From a virus: DNA of 22,522 bases. The translations under genes and the position numbers were made by a program. Within the stretch, counting starts at the first letter, position 1; every line of letters starts with the position of its first letter. Positions 1 to 5,871 of the stretch are shown piece after piece. The stretch lies in the IMG/VR virus record IMGVR_UViG_3300030098_002565, positions 1-22,522 of that record, one strand, 5' to 3'. The notes under the pieces were generated by a model. That model was not told the DNA's origin and ran no database searches. It saw nothing but the letters and a program-made list of their open reading frames with translations.

Positions 1-138
1 ATTAGAGTAAAGTTTACTGATGATGAAAGATTATGGTTTGTACCACTAGACCCAGCAAACACACACTACGCAGAAATAATGCGACAAGTAGAAGCAGGGA
101 AACTGACGATAGAACCAGCAGATACTGAGGGAGAATGA
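1..138 (+). CDS. 3' end of a small conserved phage protein (partial)
   Basis: The frame is open from base 1 and ends at TGA 136-138, giving 45 residues of a C-terminus. It contains the stretch LWFVPLDPANTHYAEI and ends in acidic EPADTEGE. A 'DPANxxYxxY...G...EPAD' tail is, as I recall, common in short phage proteins lying between tail-fibre and lysis genes, but I cannot name a function. Its stop overlaps the next start as ATGA (135-138), so the two genes are probably translationally coupled. The N-terminus lies outside the window, so total length and any upstream domain are unknown. Confidence 0.75.
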   Translation: MRVKFTDDERLWFVPLDPANTHYAEIMRQVEAGKLTIEPADTEGE

Positions 139-467
139 GTGGACATCATCCAAACCCAGCGGATCAATATTATAACTATCCCACAACACAAGCAACAGAA
201 GTTATGCCAGAAGTAAGTACATTATATCAGATGGTTATGGACTTAGGCATACCTGCCTGTGTCATCATAGCTGCATTTTGGTTTATTAAATATACAACAG
301 ACCAATCGAGAAAAGAACGTGAAGAGTTTTGGCGAAAAGATGCAGAAAACGATACAAAGATTATGACAATGGTGGAAAAATCTAGTGATGCTATTCTTTC
401 TATTAAACTAGCACTTGAAGCTAACACTCAAGCAATTAAAGAGCTAACAAAGAATGGTAGTAAATAA
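135..467 (+). CDS. putative holin, one membrane helix plus coiled coil
   Basis: A 110-residue protein with one hydrophobic segment at about residues 36-53 (MDLGIPACVIIAAFWFIKY), then a highly charged helical region (DQSRKEREEFWRKDAEN) that looks like a coiled coil. This layout resembles the BhlA/UviB type of phage holin, in which a single N-terminal helix is followed by a charged tail. It lies a few genes upstream of the M15 endolysin and of a second membrane protein at 1201-1539, as expected in a lysis cassette. The start overlaps the upstream stop as ATGA, and the gene ends at 467, which is the first base of the Fe-S carrier gene. The role comes from topology and position, not from a recognised signature. 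Confidence 0.55.
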   Translation: MSGHHPNPADQYYNYPTTQATEVMPEVSTLYQMVMDLGIPACVIIAAFWFIKYTTDQSRKEREEFWRKDAENDTKIMTMVEKSSDAILSIKLALEANTQAIKELTKNGSK

Positions 468-823
468 TGATTACTCTTACTTCAATAGCTGAAAAAAACT
501 TTAAAAGAATGAGGTCTGATGAAGGCTTAGATAATTCTCCTCTTAGAGTCTCAGTAAAAGGAGGAGGATGTGCAGGATATGAGTATGTACTTAACTTTGG
601 TGCTCCTAATAACCGTGATCTTGTTTTTAATACTGATGGATTACCTGTGGTTATCGATAGGAAGAGTTATGTAGTAGTAAAAGGTCTTGAGATAGATTGG
701 TCAAAAGATCTTTCTGCCCCAGGACCAAGATTTCATAATCCTAAAGCTGTATCTACTTGTGGTTGTTCTACAAGTTTTTCAATAAAAAAGGAATTAACTG
801 ATAAACCTATCTGGATGAATTAA
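467..823 (+). CDS. A-type Fe-S cluster carrier (IscA/HesB-like)
   Basis: A 118-residue protein of the HesB/IscA/ErpA family, whose members bind a [2Fe-2S] or [4Fe-4S] cluster and pass it to target apoproteins in the cytoplasm. The three conserved cysteines are present at 35 (GGGCAGYEY), 98 and 100 (STCGCSTSFSI), almost exactly the IscA spacing (35, 99, 101). Length is normal for the family and nothing is missing. The stop and the iscU-like start overlap as TAATG at 821-825, so carrier and scaffold are probably made together. It sits between holin candidates in the late region, where a housekeeping gene would not be expected. A-type carriers are known as auxiliary genes in marine phages. Which protein it serves here cannot be told. 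Confidence 0.93.
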   Translation: MITLTSIAEKNFKRMRSDEGLDNSPLRVSVKGGGCAGYEYVLNFGAPNNRDLVFNTDGLPVVIDRKSYVVVKGLEIDWSKDLSAPGPRFHNPKAVSTCGCSTSFSIKKELTDKPIWMN

Positions 824-1200
824 TGTCATACTCACCTCAAGTTTTGGATCATTATGAAAGACCACGTAATATTGGTAGTTTGGATACTGGGAGTCCTAAT
901 GTCGGCACTGGTCTTGTGGGTGCTCCAGAATGTGGTGATGTAATGAAACTACAGATTAAAGTAGAGCAGGACCAGATAGTAGAAGCCAAGTTTAAAACCT
1001 TTGGCTGTGGTTCAGCTATAGCCAGTTCAAGTCTTGCTACTGAGTGGATAAAGGGAAAAAGTATTACTGAAGCAAGTACCATTAGTAACACAGATATAGT
1101 TAAGGAACTATCGTTACCTCCAGTTAAGATACATTGTTCAGTATTAGCTGAAGATGCTATTAAATCAGCAATTAATGATTACAAATCAAAGCAAATGTAA
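823..1200 (+). CDS. iscU: IscU-type Fe-S cluster scaffold protein
   Basis: A 125-residue IscU/NifU N-terminal scaffold, on which [2Fe-2S] clusters are built from sulfur supplied by a cysteine desulfurase. All ligand positions are kept: Cys37 and Asp39 in GAPECGD, Cys62 in KTFGCGSAIASSS, His104 and Cys105 in KIHCSVLAEDAI. LPPVK at 98-102 is the motif recognised by the chaperone HscA in bacterial IscU. The protein therefore looks functional and close to proteobacterial IscU over its whole length. No IscS, HscA, HscB or ferredoxin gene is in the window, so it would have to use the host machinery. It overlaps the carrier gene upstream, and the next gene starts on the base after its stop. Confidence 0.95.
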   Translation: MSYSPQVLDHYERPRNIGSLDTGSPNVGTGLVGAPECGDVMKLQIKVEQDQIVEAKFKTFGCGSAIASSSLATEWIKGKSITEASTISNTDIVKELSLPPVKIHCSVLAEDAIKSAINDYKSKQM

Positions 1201-1539
1201 ATGGAAGAAATAACTGAAAAGAAAACTATAAAAAATGGTGGAAAACCAAAGGATGACCCACATATACAACTTATGAAACTAAGATTTTGGGCAAGGTTTC
1301 TTATTAGTCTGCTTGCCTTTGGTCTTTTTGGTTGGCTTGTATTTACTATGGTCAATAAACCAGACGAATTAGCTCAATCAAGTAAAGATCTTATAAACTT
1401 AGCATTTGGTGCATTTTTACCGATCATCGGAATGTTAGGTAAACACTGGTTTGAAGTATCTCATGACGAACCAGCACATAACCCTGAACCTGATAAACCT
1501 AAAGAAGAAGAAAAAGATGGTAGCATCGTTACTCCTTAA
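1201..1539 (+). CDS. putative two-helix holin or antiholin membrane protein
   Basis: A 112-residue protein with a charged N-terminus, two hydrophobic segments at about residues 30-51 (FWARFLISLLAFGLFGWLVF) and 65-80 (LINLAFGAFLPIIGML), and a charged, proline-rich tail (EPDKPKEEEKDG). Short size, two helices, charged ends and a place three genes upstream of the endolysin fit a class II holin or an antiholin. The ATG directly follows the iscU stop with no gap. The 3' end overlaps the next small ORF by 23 bases. No family signature was recognised, so the role is inferred from topology and context. Confidence 0.55.
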   Translation: MEEITEKKTIKNGGKPKDDPHIQLMKLRFWARFLISLLAFGLFGWLVFTMVNKPDELAQSSKDLINLAFGAFLPIIGMLGKHWFEVSHDEPAHNPEPDKPKEEEKDGSIVTP

Positions 1540-1705
1540 TGTAATTCAATCCTTAGTGGTAGACCAAGCACAGTCTTTAGCTAAAGAACACGTAGCAAAA
1601 GTAATGGAAGATAATCTTAGTGAAGATCAACTTAAAATGGTTGATGCAGTAGTAGATCAAATGCCTGAAAACTCATTCAAAAGTGTAAAGGAGTTTCTTG
1701 GATAA
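1517..1705 (+). CDS. small helical protein of unknown function
   Basis: A 62-residue ORF starting MVASLLLNVIQSLVVDQAQ and ending SFKSVKEFLG. I chose ATG 1517 over an in-frame ATG at 1451: it is preceded by the purine-rich AAAGAAGAAGAAAAAG, and the extra 22 residues read from the upstream gene's C-terminal frame are a lysine-rich artefact. It looks all-helical, with an amphipathic N-terminus and an acidic middle. No motif was recognised. It lies between the two-helix membrane protein and the endolysin, so a role in lysis or virion assembly is possible but unsupported. Confidence 0.6.
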   Translation: MVASLLLNVIQSLVVDQAQSLAKEHVAKVMEDNLSEDQLKMVDAVVDQMPENSFKSVKEFLG

Positions 1706-1784
1706 AATTGACTCACAAGTAGAAGAAACTGAGATGTGTCCTCATTGCCTTTCTGACCCATGTGCATGTGACGATAATATATGA
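1698..1784 (+). CDS. 28-residue zinc-knuckle-like peptide, TTG start
   Basis: A tiny ORF with CPHCLSDPCAC near its C-terminus, a cluster of four cysteines and one histidine that could hold one zinc. A strong Shine-Dalgarno AAAGGAG (1687-1693) ends four bases before the TTG at 1698, and the stop TGA (1782-1784) overlaps the endolysin ATG at 1781 as ATGA. These signals on both sides argue that it is translated despite its size and rare start. An internal ATG at 1734 would leave only 16 residues. Function unknown. Confidence 0.55.
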   Translation: MDKIDSQVEETEMCPHCLSDPCACDDNI

Positions 1785-2245
1785 AACTAAGTAAGAACTT
1801 CTCATTGAAGGAACTTACTAGGTCACAGACAGCTATTCGCCACGGTATTGATAACTCTCCCGATCTCTCACAACTCATACGTTTAACAGCACTAACGACT
1901 GCTGTATTACAACCCATAAGAGAAGTGCATGGGAGAGTTACCATTAATTCTGCTCTGAGAGTCTTGGAGCTTAACCGCAAGATTGGAAGTGGCGATTCGA
2001 GCCAGCATATTTTGGGAATGGCAGCGGACCTAGAAGCACCCTCAATCGACAACCTACAACTAGCAAAATGGATTGAGCAAAATCTTACGTTTGATCAGCT
2101 TATATTGGAATTCTACGAGCAGGGAGAACCTACGAGTGGATGGATTCATGTCTCATACAATAACGAAGGAGAGAACCGTGGCAGAGTACTTACTGCTTCA
2201 CGGGTAGACGGTAAAACACAGTACACTGAAGGTATACATGAGTAA
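1781..2245 (+). CDS. M15-family peptidase endolysin
   Basis: A 154-residue protein of the peptidase M15 (D-Ala-D-Ala carboxypeptidase-like, M15_3) family, which cleaves peptide bonds in the peptidoglycan stem. The zinc ligands are visible: His76 and Asp83 in SSQHILGMAADLE and His123 in GWIHVSY. The N-terminus (KLSKNFSLKELTRSQTA) is the usual opening of this family and the length is typical, so no wall-binding domain is attached. There is no signal peptide, so export depends on a holin, and candidates lie at 135-467 and 1201-1539. It would release progeny by degrading the wall. The start overlaps the preceding stop (ATGA) and the end overlaps the next gene by eight bases. Confidence 0.92.
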   Translation: MKLSKNFSLKELTRSQTAIRHGIDNSPDLSQLIRLTALTTAVLQPIREVHGRVTINSALRVLELNRKIGSGDSSQHILGMAADLEAPSIDNLQLAKWIEQNLTFDQLILEFYEQGEPTSGWIHVSYNNEGENRGRVLTASRVDGKTQYTEGIHE

Positions 2246-2597
2246 ACTTATAAAAAGTGCTCTAAAAATAAAGAAAGGTGCTGAAGAAGCTGCTAGAAAA
2301 GAACTTGTAAAAAAGGGAAAACATCCTCAATTAAAAATAGGTAGAAAAAGACCTAAAAGAGATTGGCAGGATGTTAAATTAAAAGATAGAAAAGAGAAAC
2401 AACAATTAACAGAAAAGTTTCTCGAAAATCACGGATATAGAAGATCAGATACTCCTGGTAAACCTAACACATACGTAGAATCAAGTGACGGAAAAATAAG
2501 GGCATATACACCTTTTGACGGTAATAAATCAGGTGTAGAAGTAAAAACCTTTAACAATCCTACACTGAAACAATTACGAACTTGGATGCAGTATTAA
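2238..2597 (+). CDS. basic protein of unknown function
   Basis: A 119-residue, strongly basic protein. The first 60 residues are rich in lysine and arginine (KIGRKRPKRDWQDVKLKDRKEKQQ) and may bind nucleic acid or act as a charged linker. The second half (FLENHGYRRSDTPGKPNTYVESSDGKIRAYTPFDG) looks like a compact alpha-beta fold. I recognise no family. It overlaps the endolysin gene by eight bases, and is followed by the CTCACATGTGAG palindrome and the terminase genes. The position between lysis and packaging suggests late expression. Confidence 0.7.
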   Translation: MSKLIKSALKIKKGAEEAARKELVKKGKHPQLKIGRKRPKRDWQDVKLKDRKEKQQLTEKFLENHGYRRSDTPGKPNTYVESSDGKIRAYTPFDGNKSGVEVKTFNNPTLKQLRTWMQY

Positions 2598-2598
2598 A

Positions 2599-2610
2599 CT
2601 CACATGTGAG
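2599..2610. promoter_or_regulatory. perfect 12-base palindrome upstream of the small terminase gene
   Basis: CTCACATGTGAG is a perfect palindrome in the 18-base gap between the basic-protein gene and the ATG at 2616. Its right half runs into TGTGAGATATT, nearly the TGTGAGATAAT extended -10 of the early promoters, and the ATG follows at once. No -35 box is visible at the right distance. It may be an operator of the same type as the dyads at the early promoters, or GTGAG may simply act as a weak ribosome binding site. Confidence 0.45.
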
Positions 2611-2615
2611 ATATT

Positions 2616-2840
2616 ATGAATGACGAACTGAAACAACTCCATAGCGAGGTAGCAAAAGAGTTATTACTTCGCATTAAAAGTGGTGATGCAAAACCAGCAG
2701 ACCTAGCAGTGGCAGTGAAGTTCCTCAAAGACAACGAGATCACTGCATTGCCAGTGAATGACAACCCTTTACAACAACTAATGACTAATATGCCTTTTCC
2801 AACCCAGATGGAGTTAGATGAAGCAAGAAGAGGAAACTGA
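2616..2840 (+). CDS. putative terminase small subunit
   Basis: A 74-residue protein starting MNDELKQLHSEVAKELLLRIKSGDAKPADLAVAVKFLKDNEI, predicted helical, with a hydrophilic tail. Size, the pattern 'E..AK.LL.RI.SG.A...DL..A.KFLKDN.I' and position shortly upstream of the large terminase fit the gp18-like (DNA maturase A) small subunit of T7-like phages. That subunit recognises concatemeric genome ends and loads the large subunit. Two very small ORFs separate it from the large terminase. The ATG follows the palindrome described at 2599-2610. The family assignment rests on pattern and synteny. Confidence 0.7.
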   Translation: MNDELKQLHSEVAKELLLRIKSGDAKPADLAVAVKFLKDNEITALPVNDNPLQQLMTNMPFPTQMELDEARRGN

Positions 2841-2844
2841 GATC

Positions 2845-2988
2845 ATGAAGAAAGAGTCACAGAAGCAACGTGAACACAGGATCAGTTACCAGGAAACAAT
2901 GGGAATGCGTGGTATGCACTACGACAGGTTTTCTCAGGAGGAAATAGAAAAGGAAAAAGAACTAACTAAGATTCGAGGAGGACAGTAA
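2845..2988 (+). CDS. 47-residue charged protein of unknown function
   Basis: An ATG ORF with many charged residues (MKKESQKQREHRISYQET ... EKEKELTKIRGGQ). It starts four bases after the small terminase stop, downstream of AGAGGAAACTGAG, which offers a purine-rich ribosome binding site. It ends as TAATG over the next start at 2988. Tiny charged ORFs inside the terminase operon are common in marine T7-like phages. It is probably helical and its function is unknown. Confidence 0.55.
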   Translation: MKKESQKQREHRISYQETMGMRGMHYDRFSQEEIEKEKELTKIRGGQ

Positions 2989-3122
2989 TGCCACAGTTAG
3001 ACGGTAAGGAATATTCTTACGATAAAAAGGGTATGAATGAGTACAAGAAGGCGATGAAAAAGAAGAGAAAAAAGAAGATGACTCCAAAGGATAATTTGAA
3101 GATACAAAACAGCTACACATGA
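2988..3122 (+). CDS. 44-residue lysine-rich protein of unknown function
   Basis: An ATG ORF preceded by CGAGGAGGACAGTA, a very strong Shine-Dalgarno, and ending as ATGA over the large terminase start at 3119. The middle is extremely basic (KKAMKKKRKKKMTPKDN), suggesting DNA or RNA contact. Overlaps on both sides with packaging genes suggest coupled translation. No family was recognised. Confidence 0.6.
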   Translation: MPQLDGKEYSYDKKGMNEYKKAMKKKRKKKMTPKDNLKIQNSYT

Positions 3123-4780
3123 ACCAACTGGAAGACTTCAGGAACTACCTATTCTTATGCTGGAAACACCTGAATCTTCCAGATCCTACACCAGTACAGT
3201 ATGACATAGCTGACTATCTACAAAACTGCCCTAAACGTGCAGTGATAGAAGCATTTAGAGGAGTGGGTAAATCCTACATCACCAGTGCTTATGTCACATG
3301 GAGACTTCTCAAAGATCCTGAAGCAAAAGTGCTGGTGGTATCTGCAAGTAAGATCAGAGCAGACGACTTTAGTACATTTACCCAGAGATTGATCTCAGAA
3401 CTGCCTGTGCTGCATCATTTACGATCACGGGAGGGACAGAGGCAGTCTAAAGTTTCTTTCGATGTCGGCCCTTCTAAGGCTTCTCACAGCCCTTCTGTAA
3501 AAAGTGTAGGAATTACAGGTCAACTTTCAGGGTCCAGAGCAGACCTGATCGTAGCAGACGATGTGGAAGTACCTAATAACAGTATGACTCAGACCATGAG
3601 AGACAAGCTCAGTGAGTCTGTGAAGGAGTTTGATGCTGTACTGAAACCAGATGGAACCATAGTATACTTAGGTACACCACAAACTGAAATGTCCCTTTAT
3701 GAAACATTACCAGAAAGAGGGTACGAGACACGTATCTGGCCTAGTAGATACCCCACACACCAGCAGCTTCTTAGGTATAATAATCGTCTAGCACCTTTTA
3801 TACAGGAGAAACTGGAAAAGGAAAACAAAGAAGGGGAACCTACAGATCCACTTAGGTTTGATGATGAGGATCTTCTTGAACGTGAACTCTCGTATGGTCG
3901 TTCTGGGTTTAACCTACAGTTTCAACTGGACACCTCACTGTCAGATGCAGATCGATACCCATTGAAACTAAGTGATCTCATTATTATGGCTTGTGATGAC
4001 ACAACAGCACCTGAAAAACCTGTGTGGAGTCGTGATGGTAATAATAAGATTACAGACCTGCCGAATGTAGGACTTCCTGGGGATTCATATTACGGTCCTG
4101 AGACAAAGTTAGGAGATTGGCTACCGTATAGTGGCAGTGTCATGGCAGTAGACCCTAGTGGGCGAGGAAAAGACGAATGTGGGTATGCTGTGGTTAAAAT
4201 GTTGAACGGATACCTCTATGTCACAGAATGCGGTGGGATACAGGGGGGATACAATGAAAGTAATCTCAGGGCATTGTCAGTCATAGCAAAACGTAATGCT
4301 GTCAATATGATTGTTATTGAAAGTAACTTTGGAGATGGAATGTTCATGGAACTGTGGAAACCAGTTCTCTTGAAAATCTATCAGGTGACAATGGAAGAGA
4401 TACGTTCTAATGTACAAAAAGAAAGACGTATATGTGACACAATTGAACCTGTGATGAATTCTCATAGGTTGGTGATTGATCCTAAAGTTATTGAAAATGA
4501 CTATAAGACTGTGCAACATTATCCTGCTGAGTTGCAGTGTAAATACATGCTGATGCACCAGATGACTAGGATCACCAGGGATAAAGGTGCTTTGACACAT
4601 GATGATAGGTTAGATGCACTGGCTATGGCAGTAAAATACTGGGTAGACCAAATGGCAGCAGATGCTGACGTTAAAATACAGGACAGGAGAGATGAACTGT
4701 TTGATATGGAGATAGAAAAGTTTGTAGCAGGTGTAATGGGCAAGGAACACGTTGAAAATAAACAGCTTACGTGGTTTTAG
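3119..4780 (+). CDS. terminase large subunit (T7 gp19-like)
   Basis: A 553-residue packaging motor that threads concatemeric DNA into the prohead using ATP and cuts it to length. The ATPase Walker A is AFRGVGKS (45-52) and the Walker B LIVADDVE (143-150). The C-terminal RNase H-like nuclease shows VMAVDPSGRGKDE with Asp345, MIVIESNFGDG with Glu401, and HDDRLDALAMAVKYW near residue 495, supplying the acidic metal ligands. Length and motif order match T7 gp19-like terminases. It is the last gene before a non-coding region with a terminator candidate, the usual place in T7-like genomes. The ATG overlaps the preceding stop. Confidence 0.96.
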   Translation: MNQLEDFRNYLFLCWKHLNLPDPTPVQYDIADYLQNCPKRAVIEAFRGVGKSYITSAYVTWRLLKDPEAKVLVVSASKIRADDFSTFTQRLISELPVLHHLRSREGQRQSKVSFDVGPSKASHSPSVKSVGITGQLSGSRADLIVADDVEVPNNSMTQTMRDKLSESVKEFDAVLKPDGTIVYLGTPQTEMSLYETLPERGYETRIWPSRYPTHQQLLRYNNRLAPFIQEKLEKENKEGEPTDPLRFDDEDLLERELSYGRSGFNLQFQLDTSLSDADRYPLKLSDLIIMACDDTTAPEKPVWSRDGNNKITDLPNVGLPGDSYYGPETKLGDWLPYSGSVMAVDPSGRGKDECGYAVVKMLNGYLYVTECGGIQGGYNESNLRALSVIAKRNAVNMIVIESNFGDGMFMELWKPVLLKIYQVTMEEIRSNVQKERRICDTIEPVMNSHRLVIDPKVIENDYKTVQHYPAELQCKYMLMHQMTRITRDKGALTHDDRLDALAMAVKYWVDQMAADADVKIQDRRDELFDMEIEKFVAGVMGKEHVENKQLTWF

Positions 4781-4782
4781 GT

Positions 4783-4805
4783 ATGAAAGGGCCATTATTA
4801 ACTAT
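4783..4805 (+). repeat. 23-base direct repeat, copy 1 (candidate phage RNA polymerase promoter)
   Basis: These 23 bases (starting ATGAAAGGGCC and ending TTAACTAT) are identical to 15252-15274, and neither flank is conserved. Copy 1 starts two bases after the terminase stop, where T7 has the phiOR promoter. Copy 2 lies just after the RNA polymerase gene, where T7 has class II promoters. T7-family promoters are of similar length and also contain ACTAT near the start site. It can also be read as a short hydrophobic ORF to 4857, but the identity at DNA level favours a non-coding site. Confidence 0.55.
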
Positions 4806-4953
4806 GGCTAGGTTACACTTATATATTATAATACCCTTACTCTGCCTATCCGGCTAGTTTCTATACACCACTGAGTCCGGCTGTGTACGACATAGACTCT
4901 TCACCACAAATATTTAAAGAAAAAATATGAGGGGGTATAGCGATGTGTGGGTC

Positions 4954-4986
4954 GGAGAGTGTCCCCCATCTCCTTTTTTTTATTTT
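4954..4986 (+). terminator. Rho-independent terminator candidate after the packaging genes
   Basis: A short stem GGAGA (4954-4958) pairs with TCTCC (4969-4973) around a ten-base loop. It is followed by seven T at 4974-4980, then A-T-rich sequence. The stem is only five base pairs, and alternative pairings with the upstream GGGGG and the CCCCC at 4963-4967 are possible. The place at the end of the late operon is where a terminator is expected. Confidence 0.5.
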
Positions 4987-5141
4987 TTCGCCATTTTTCC
5001 GCATTTTATTGCGTATATCCTTGATTTTATTGAGGATTTAATAGATGTGGGATCTATTTTTGCTGTTTTGGCTATACATTTTATCTTTTAGCTTGATTTT
5101 TTGTCTGTTTTTGTGTTATTTTATCTGTGTATTTTTTTTCT

Positions 5142-5191
5142 TTATCAATAATTTCAGTGGTTTACAGCTAACACACTGATATTGTTGATAA
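5142..5191. repeat. large imperfect inverted repeat upstream of the early promoters
   Basis: Arms 5142-5159 (TTATCAATAATTTCAGTG) and 5174-5191 (CACTGATATTGTTGATAA) are complementary at 16 of 18 positions around a 14-base loop. It ends nine bases before the -35 box of the first early promoter, and TCTTTTTTC follows the right arm. It could be a terminator shielding the early genes from late read-through, a two-half operator, or a processing site at a genome end. The length and near-perfection make chance unlikely. Confidence 0.65.
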
Positions 5192-5200
5192 TCTTTTTTC

Positions 5201-5229
5201 TTGACCATTCACTGCACTTGTGAGATCAT
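5201..5229 (+). promoter_or_regulatory. early host-type promoter 1
   Basis: TTGACC (5201-5206), 17 bases, GATCAT (5224-5229), with the extended -10 TGTGA just before the -10. It is the first of six promoters of one pattern. No gene of credible size follows before promoter 2, so it may simply add to transcription of the early block. The spacer holds the dyad GCAC-TT-GTGA. Confidence 0.75.
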
Positions 5230-5280
5230 CTTCCTAGTTCAATTGATATGAATCATTTTTAATTCATTTTAATTTTTTAC

Positions 5281-5309
5281 TTGACATATTAAATCATTTG
5301 TGAGATCAT
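5281..5309 (+). promoter_or_regulatory. early host-type promoter 2
   Basis: TTGACA (5281-5286), 17 bases, GATCAT (5304-5309), with TGTGA before the -10. The expected transcription start is about base 5316, at or next to the ATG at 5317, so the transcript could be leaderless. Confidence 0.8.
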
Positions 5310-5316
5310 ATTAAAC

Positions 5317-5400
5317 ATGAAACGAAAGCACGGCGAGCTACTGATCGATTTCAGACCGACCGAGAAAGTTTCTTCTATATATAATATGAATAAACAGTGA
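5317..5400 (+). CDS. 27-residue early peptide candidate
   Basis: The ORF from ATG 5317 to TGA 5398-5400 encodes MKRKHGELLIDFRPTEKVSS and seven more residues. Its ATG lies eight bases after the -10 of promoter 2, so translation would be from a leaderless or nearly leaderless message. There is no Shine-Dalgarno. It has no recognised motif, and the only support is position between two strong promoters in a region where each promoter precedes a small gene. Confidence 0.35.
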   Translation: MKRKHGELLIDFRPTEKVSSIYNMNKQ

Positions 5401-5413
5401 TTGAAAAAAAGTC

Positions 5414-5442
5414 TTGACAAATTAAATCGAATGTGAGATAAT
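5414..5442 (+). promoter_or_regulatory. early host-type promoter 3
   Basis: TTGACA (5414-5419), exactly 17 bases, GATAAT (5437-5442), with the TGTGA extended -10. It drives the ORF at 5481-5669 with a leader of about 30 bases. Confidence 0.85.
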
Positions 5443-5480
5443 TCAATCAGTGAGTTAAAACAGTAACATTGAGAAAGCGT

Positions 5481-5669
5481 ATGAATCTCAAAGATAGGTT
5501 CTCTGCTTTAATAGATGCTAAAGAGCATTTATTAATAGCTAAAAGAACAATTCAAAAACACAGATTCAATTTCAACAAAGAAGAAGAAGAAGAGCTTTGT
5601 ATGAAAGTTGAAGAGTGCTTGAAATTGTTCAATCAGTACACAGTGAAAACTGTAAAAGAAAACGCTTGA
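5481..5669 (+). CDS. small helical early protein of unknown function
   Basis: A 62-residue, basic, probably helical protein (MNLKDRFSALIDAKEHLLIAKRTIQKHRFNFNKEEEEELCMKVEECL...). I chose ATG 5481, preceded by GAGAAAG three bases upstream; a TTG at 5469 would add four residues. The stop TGA (5667-5669) lies inside the TTGACA -35 box of promoter 4. Small proteins in this place in T7-like phages often act on host enzymes or defences, but nothing in this sequence identifies a target. Confidence 0.7.
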   Translation: MNLKDRFSALIDAKEHLLIAKRTIQKHRFNFNKEEEEELCMKVEECLKLFNQYTVKTVKENA

Positions 5670-5694
5670 CAATTAATCCTAGATATGAGATAAT
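5666..5694 (+). promoter_or_regulatory. early host-type promoter 4
   Basis: TTGACA (5666-5671), 17 bases, GATAAT (5689-5694), preceded by TATGA. The -35 contains the stop codon of the preceding gene. Only six bases separate the -10 from ATG 5701, so the transcript should begin at or beside the start codon. Confidence 0.85.
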
Positions 5695-5700
5695 CTTATC

Positions 5701-5871
5701 ATGGACAATAAAGAAATAAGACTTGCAAAGCTCAAAAGAGCTTTCAAGACTTGGAAAGCAAAAGAAGATAGGATCAATGAGTCCTATATTATTGACTATG
5801 AATCACTTCCAACGGATTTGATTCAAGATAATCAAGATGATTTGATTGACTATCTGCCAAATTTTGCTTGA
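5701..5871 (+). CDS. 56-residue early protein, probably from a leaderless message
   Basis: The ORF MDNKEIRLAKLKRAFKTWKA...PTDLIQDNQDDLIDYLPNFA has a basic helical N-terminus and an acidic C-terminus. ATG 5701 is six bases after the -10 of promoter 4, which leaves no room for a ribosome binding site, so a leaderless transcript is the likely reading. Its stop TGA (5869-5871) falls inside the -35 box of promoter 5, as with its neighbours. No family recognised. Confidence 0.65.
   Translation: MDNKEIRLAKLKRAFKTWKAKEDRINESYIIDYESLPTDLIQDNQDDLIDYLPNFA

Larger units (their letters stand above)
4781..5200. other. non-coding, T-rich inter-module region, probable genome-end region
   Basis: No credible gene is seen in these 420 bases. 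The region holds copy 1 of a 23-base repeat, a terminator candidate and a large inverted repeat, listed separately. Between 4981 and 5160 the + strand is very T-rich: I count 102 T in 180 bases, and the line 5101-5160 alone has 37 T of 60. In T7-like phages the ends of the linear genome lie between the terminase gene and the early promoters, so direct terminal repeats or a concatemer junction could map here. That is inference; no end sequence can be seen directly. Confidence 0.6.

Noticed and set aside
1451-1516. N-terminal extension of the ORF at 1517
   Set aside because: The extra residues are a frame-shifted reading of the charged tail of the upstream gene, and the better ribosome binding site lies just before ATG 1517.
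4277-4600. 107-residue ORF on the - strand inside the large terminase gene
   Set aside because: It is a shadow of a gene with all terminase motifs; it is unsupported by a ribosome binding site or family pattern.
4783-4857. 24-residue hydrophobic ORF starting MKGPLLT
   Set aside because: Only the first seven residues match the reading at 15252, which ends after 14 residues; the shared part is better explained as a DNA site.
4849-4885. TCCGGCT repeated twice and a GAGTC/GACTC pair
   Set aside because: Too short to separate from chance.
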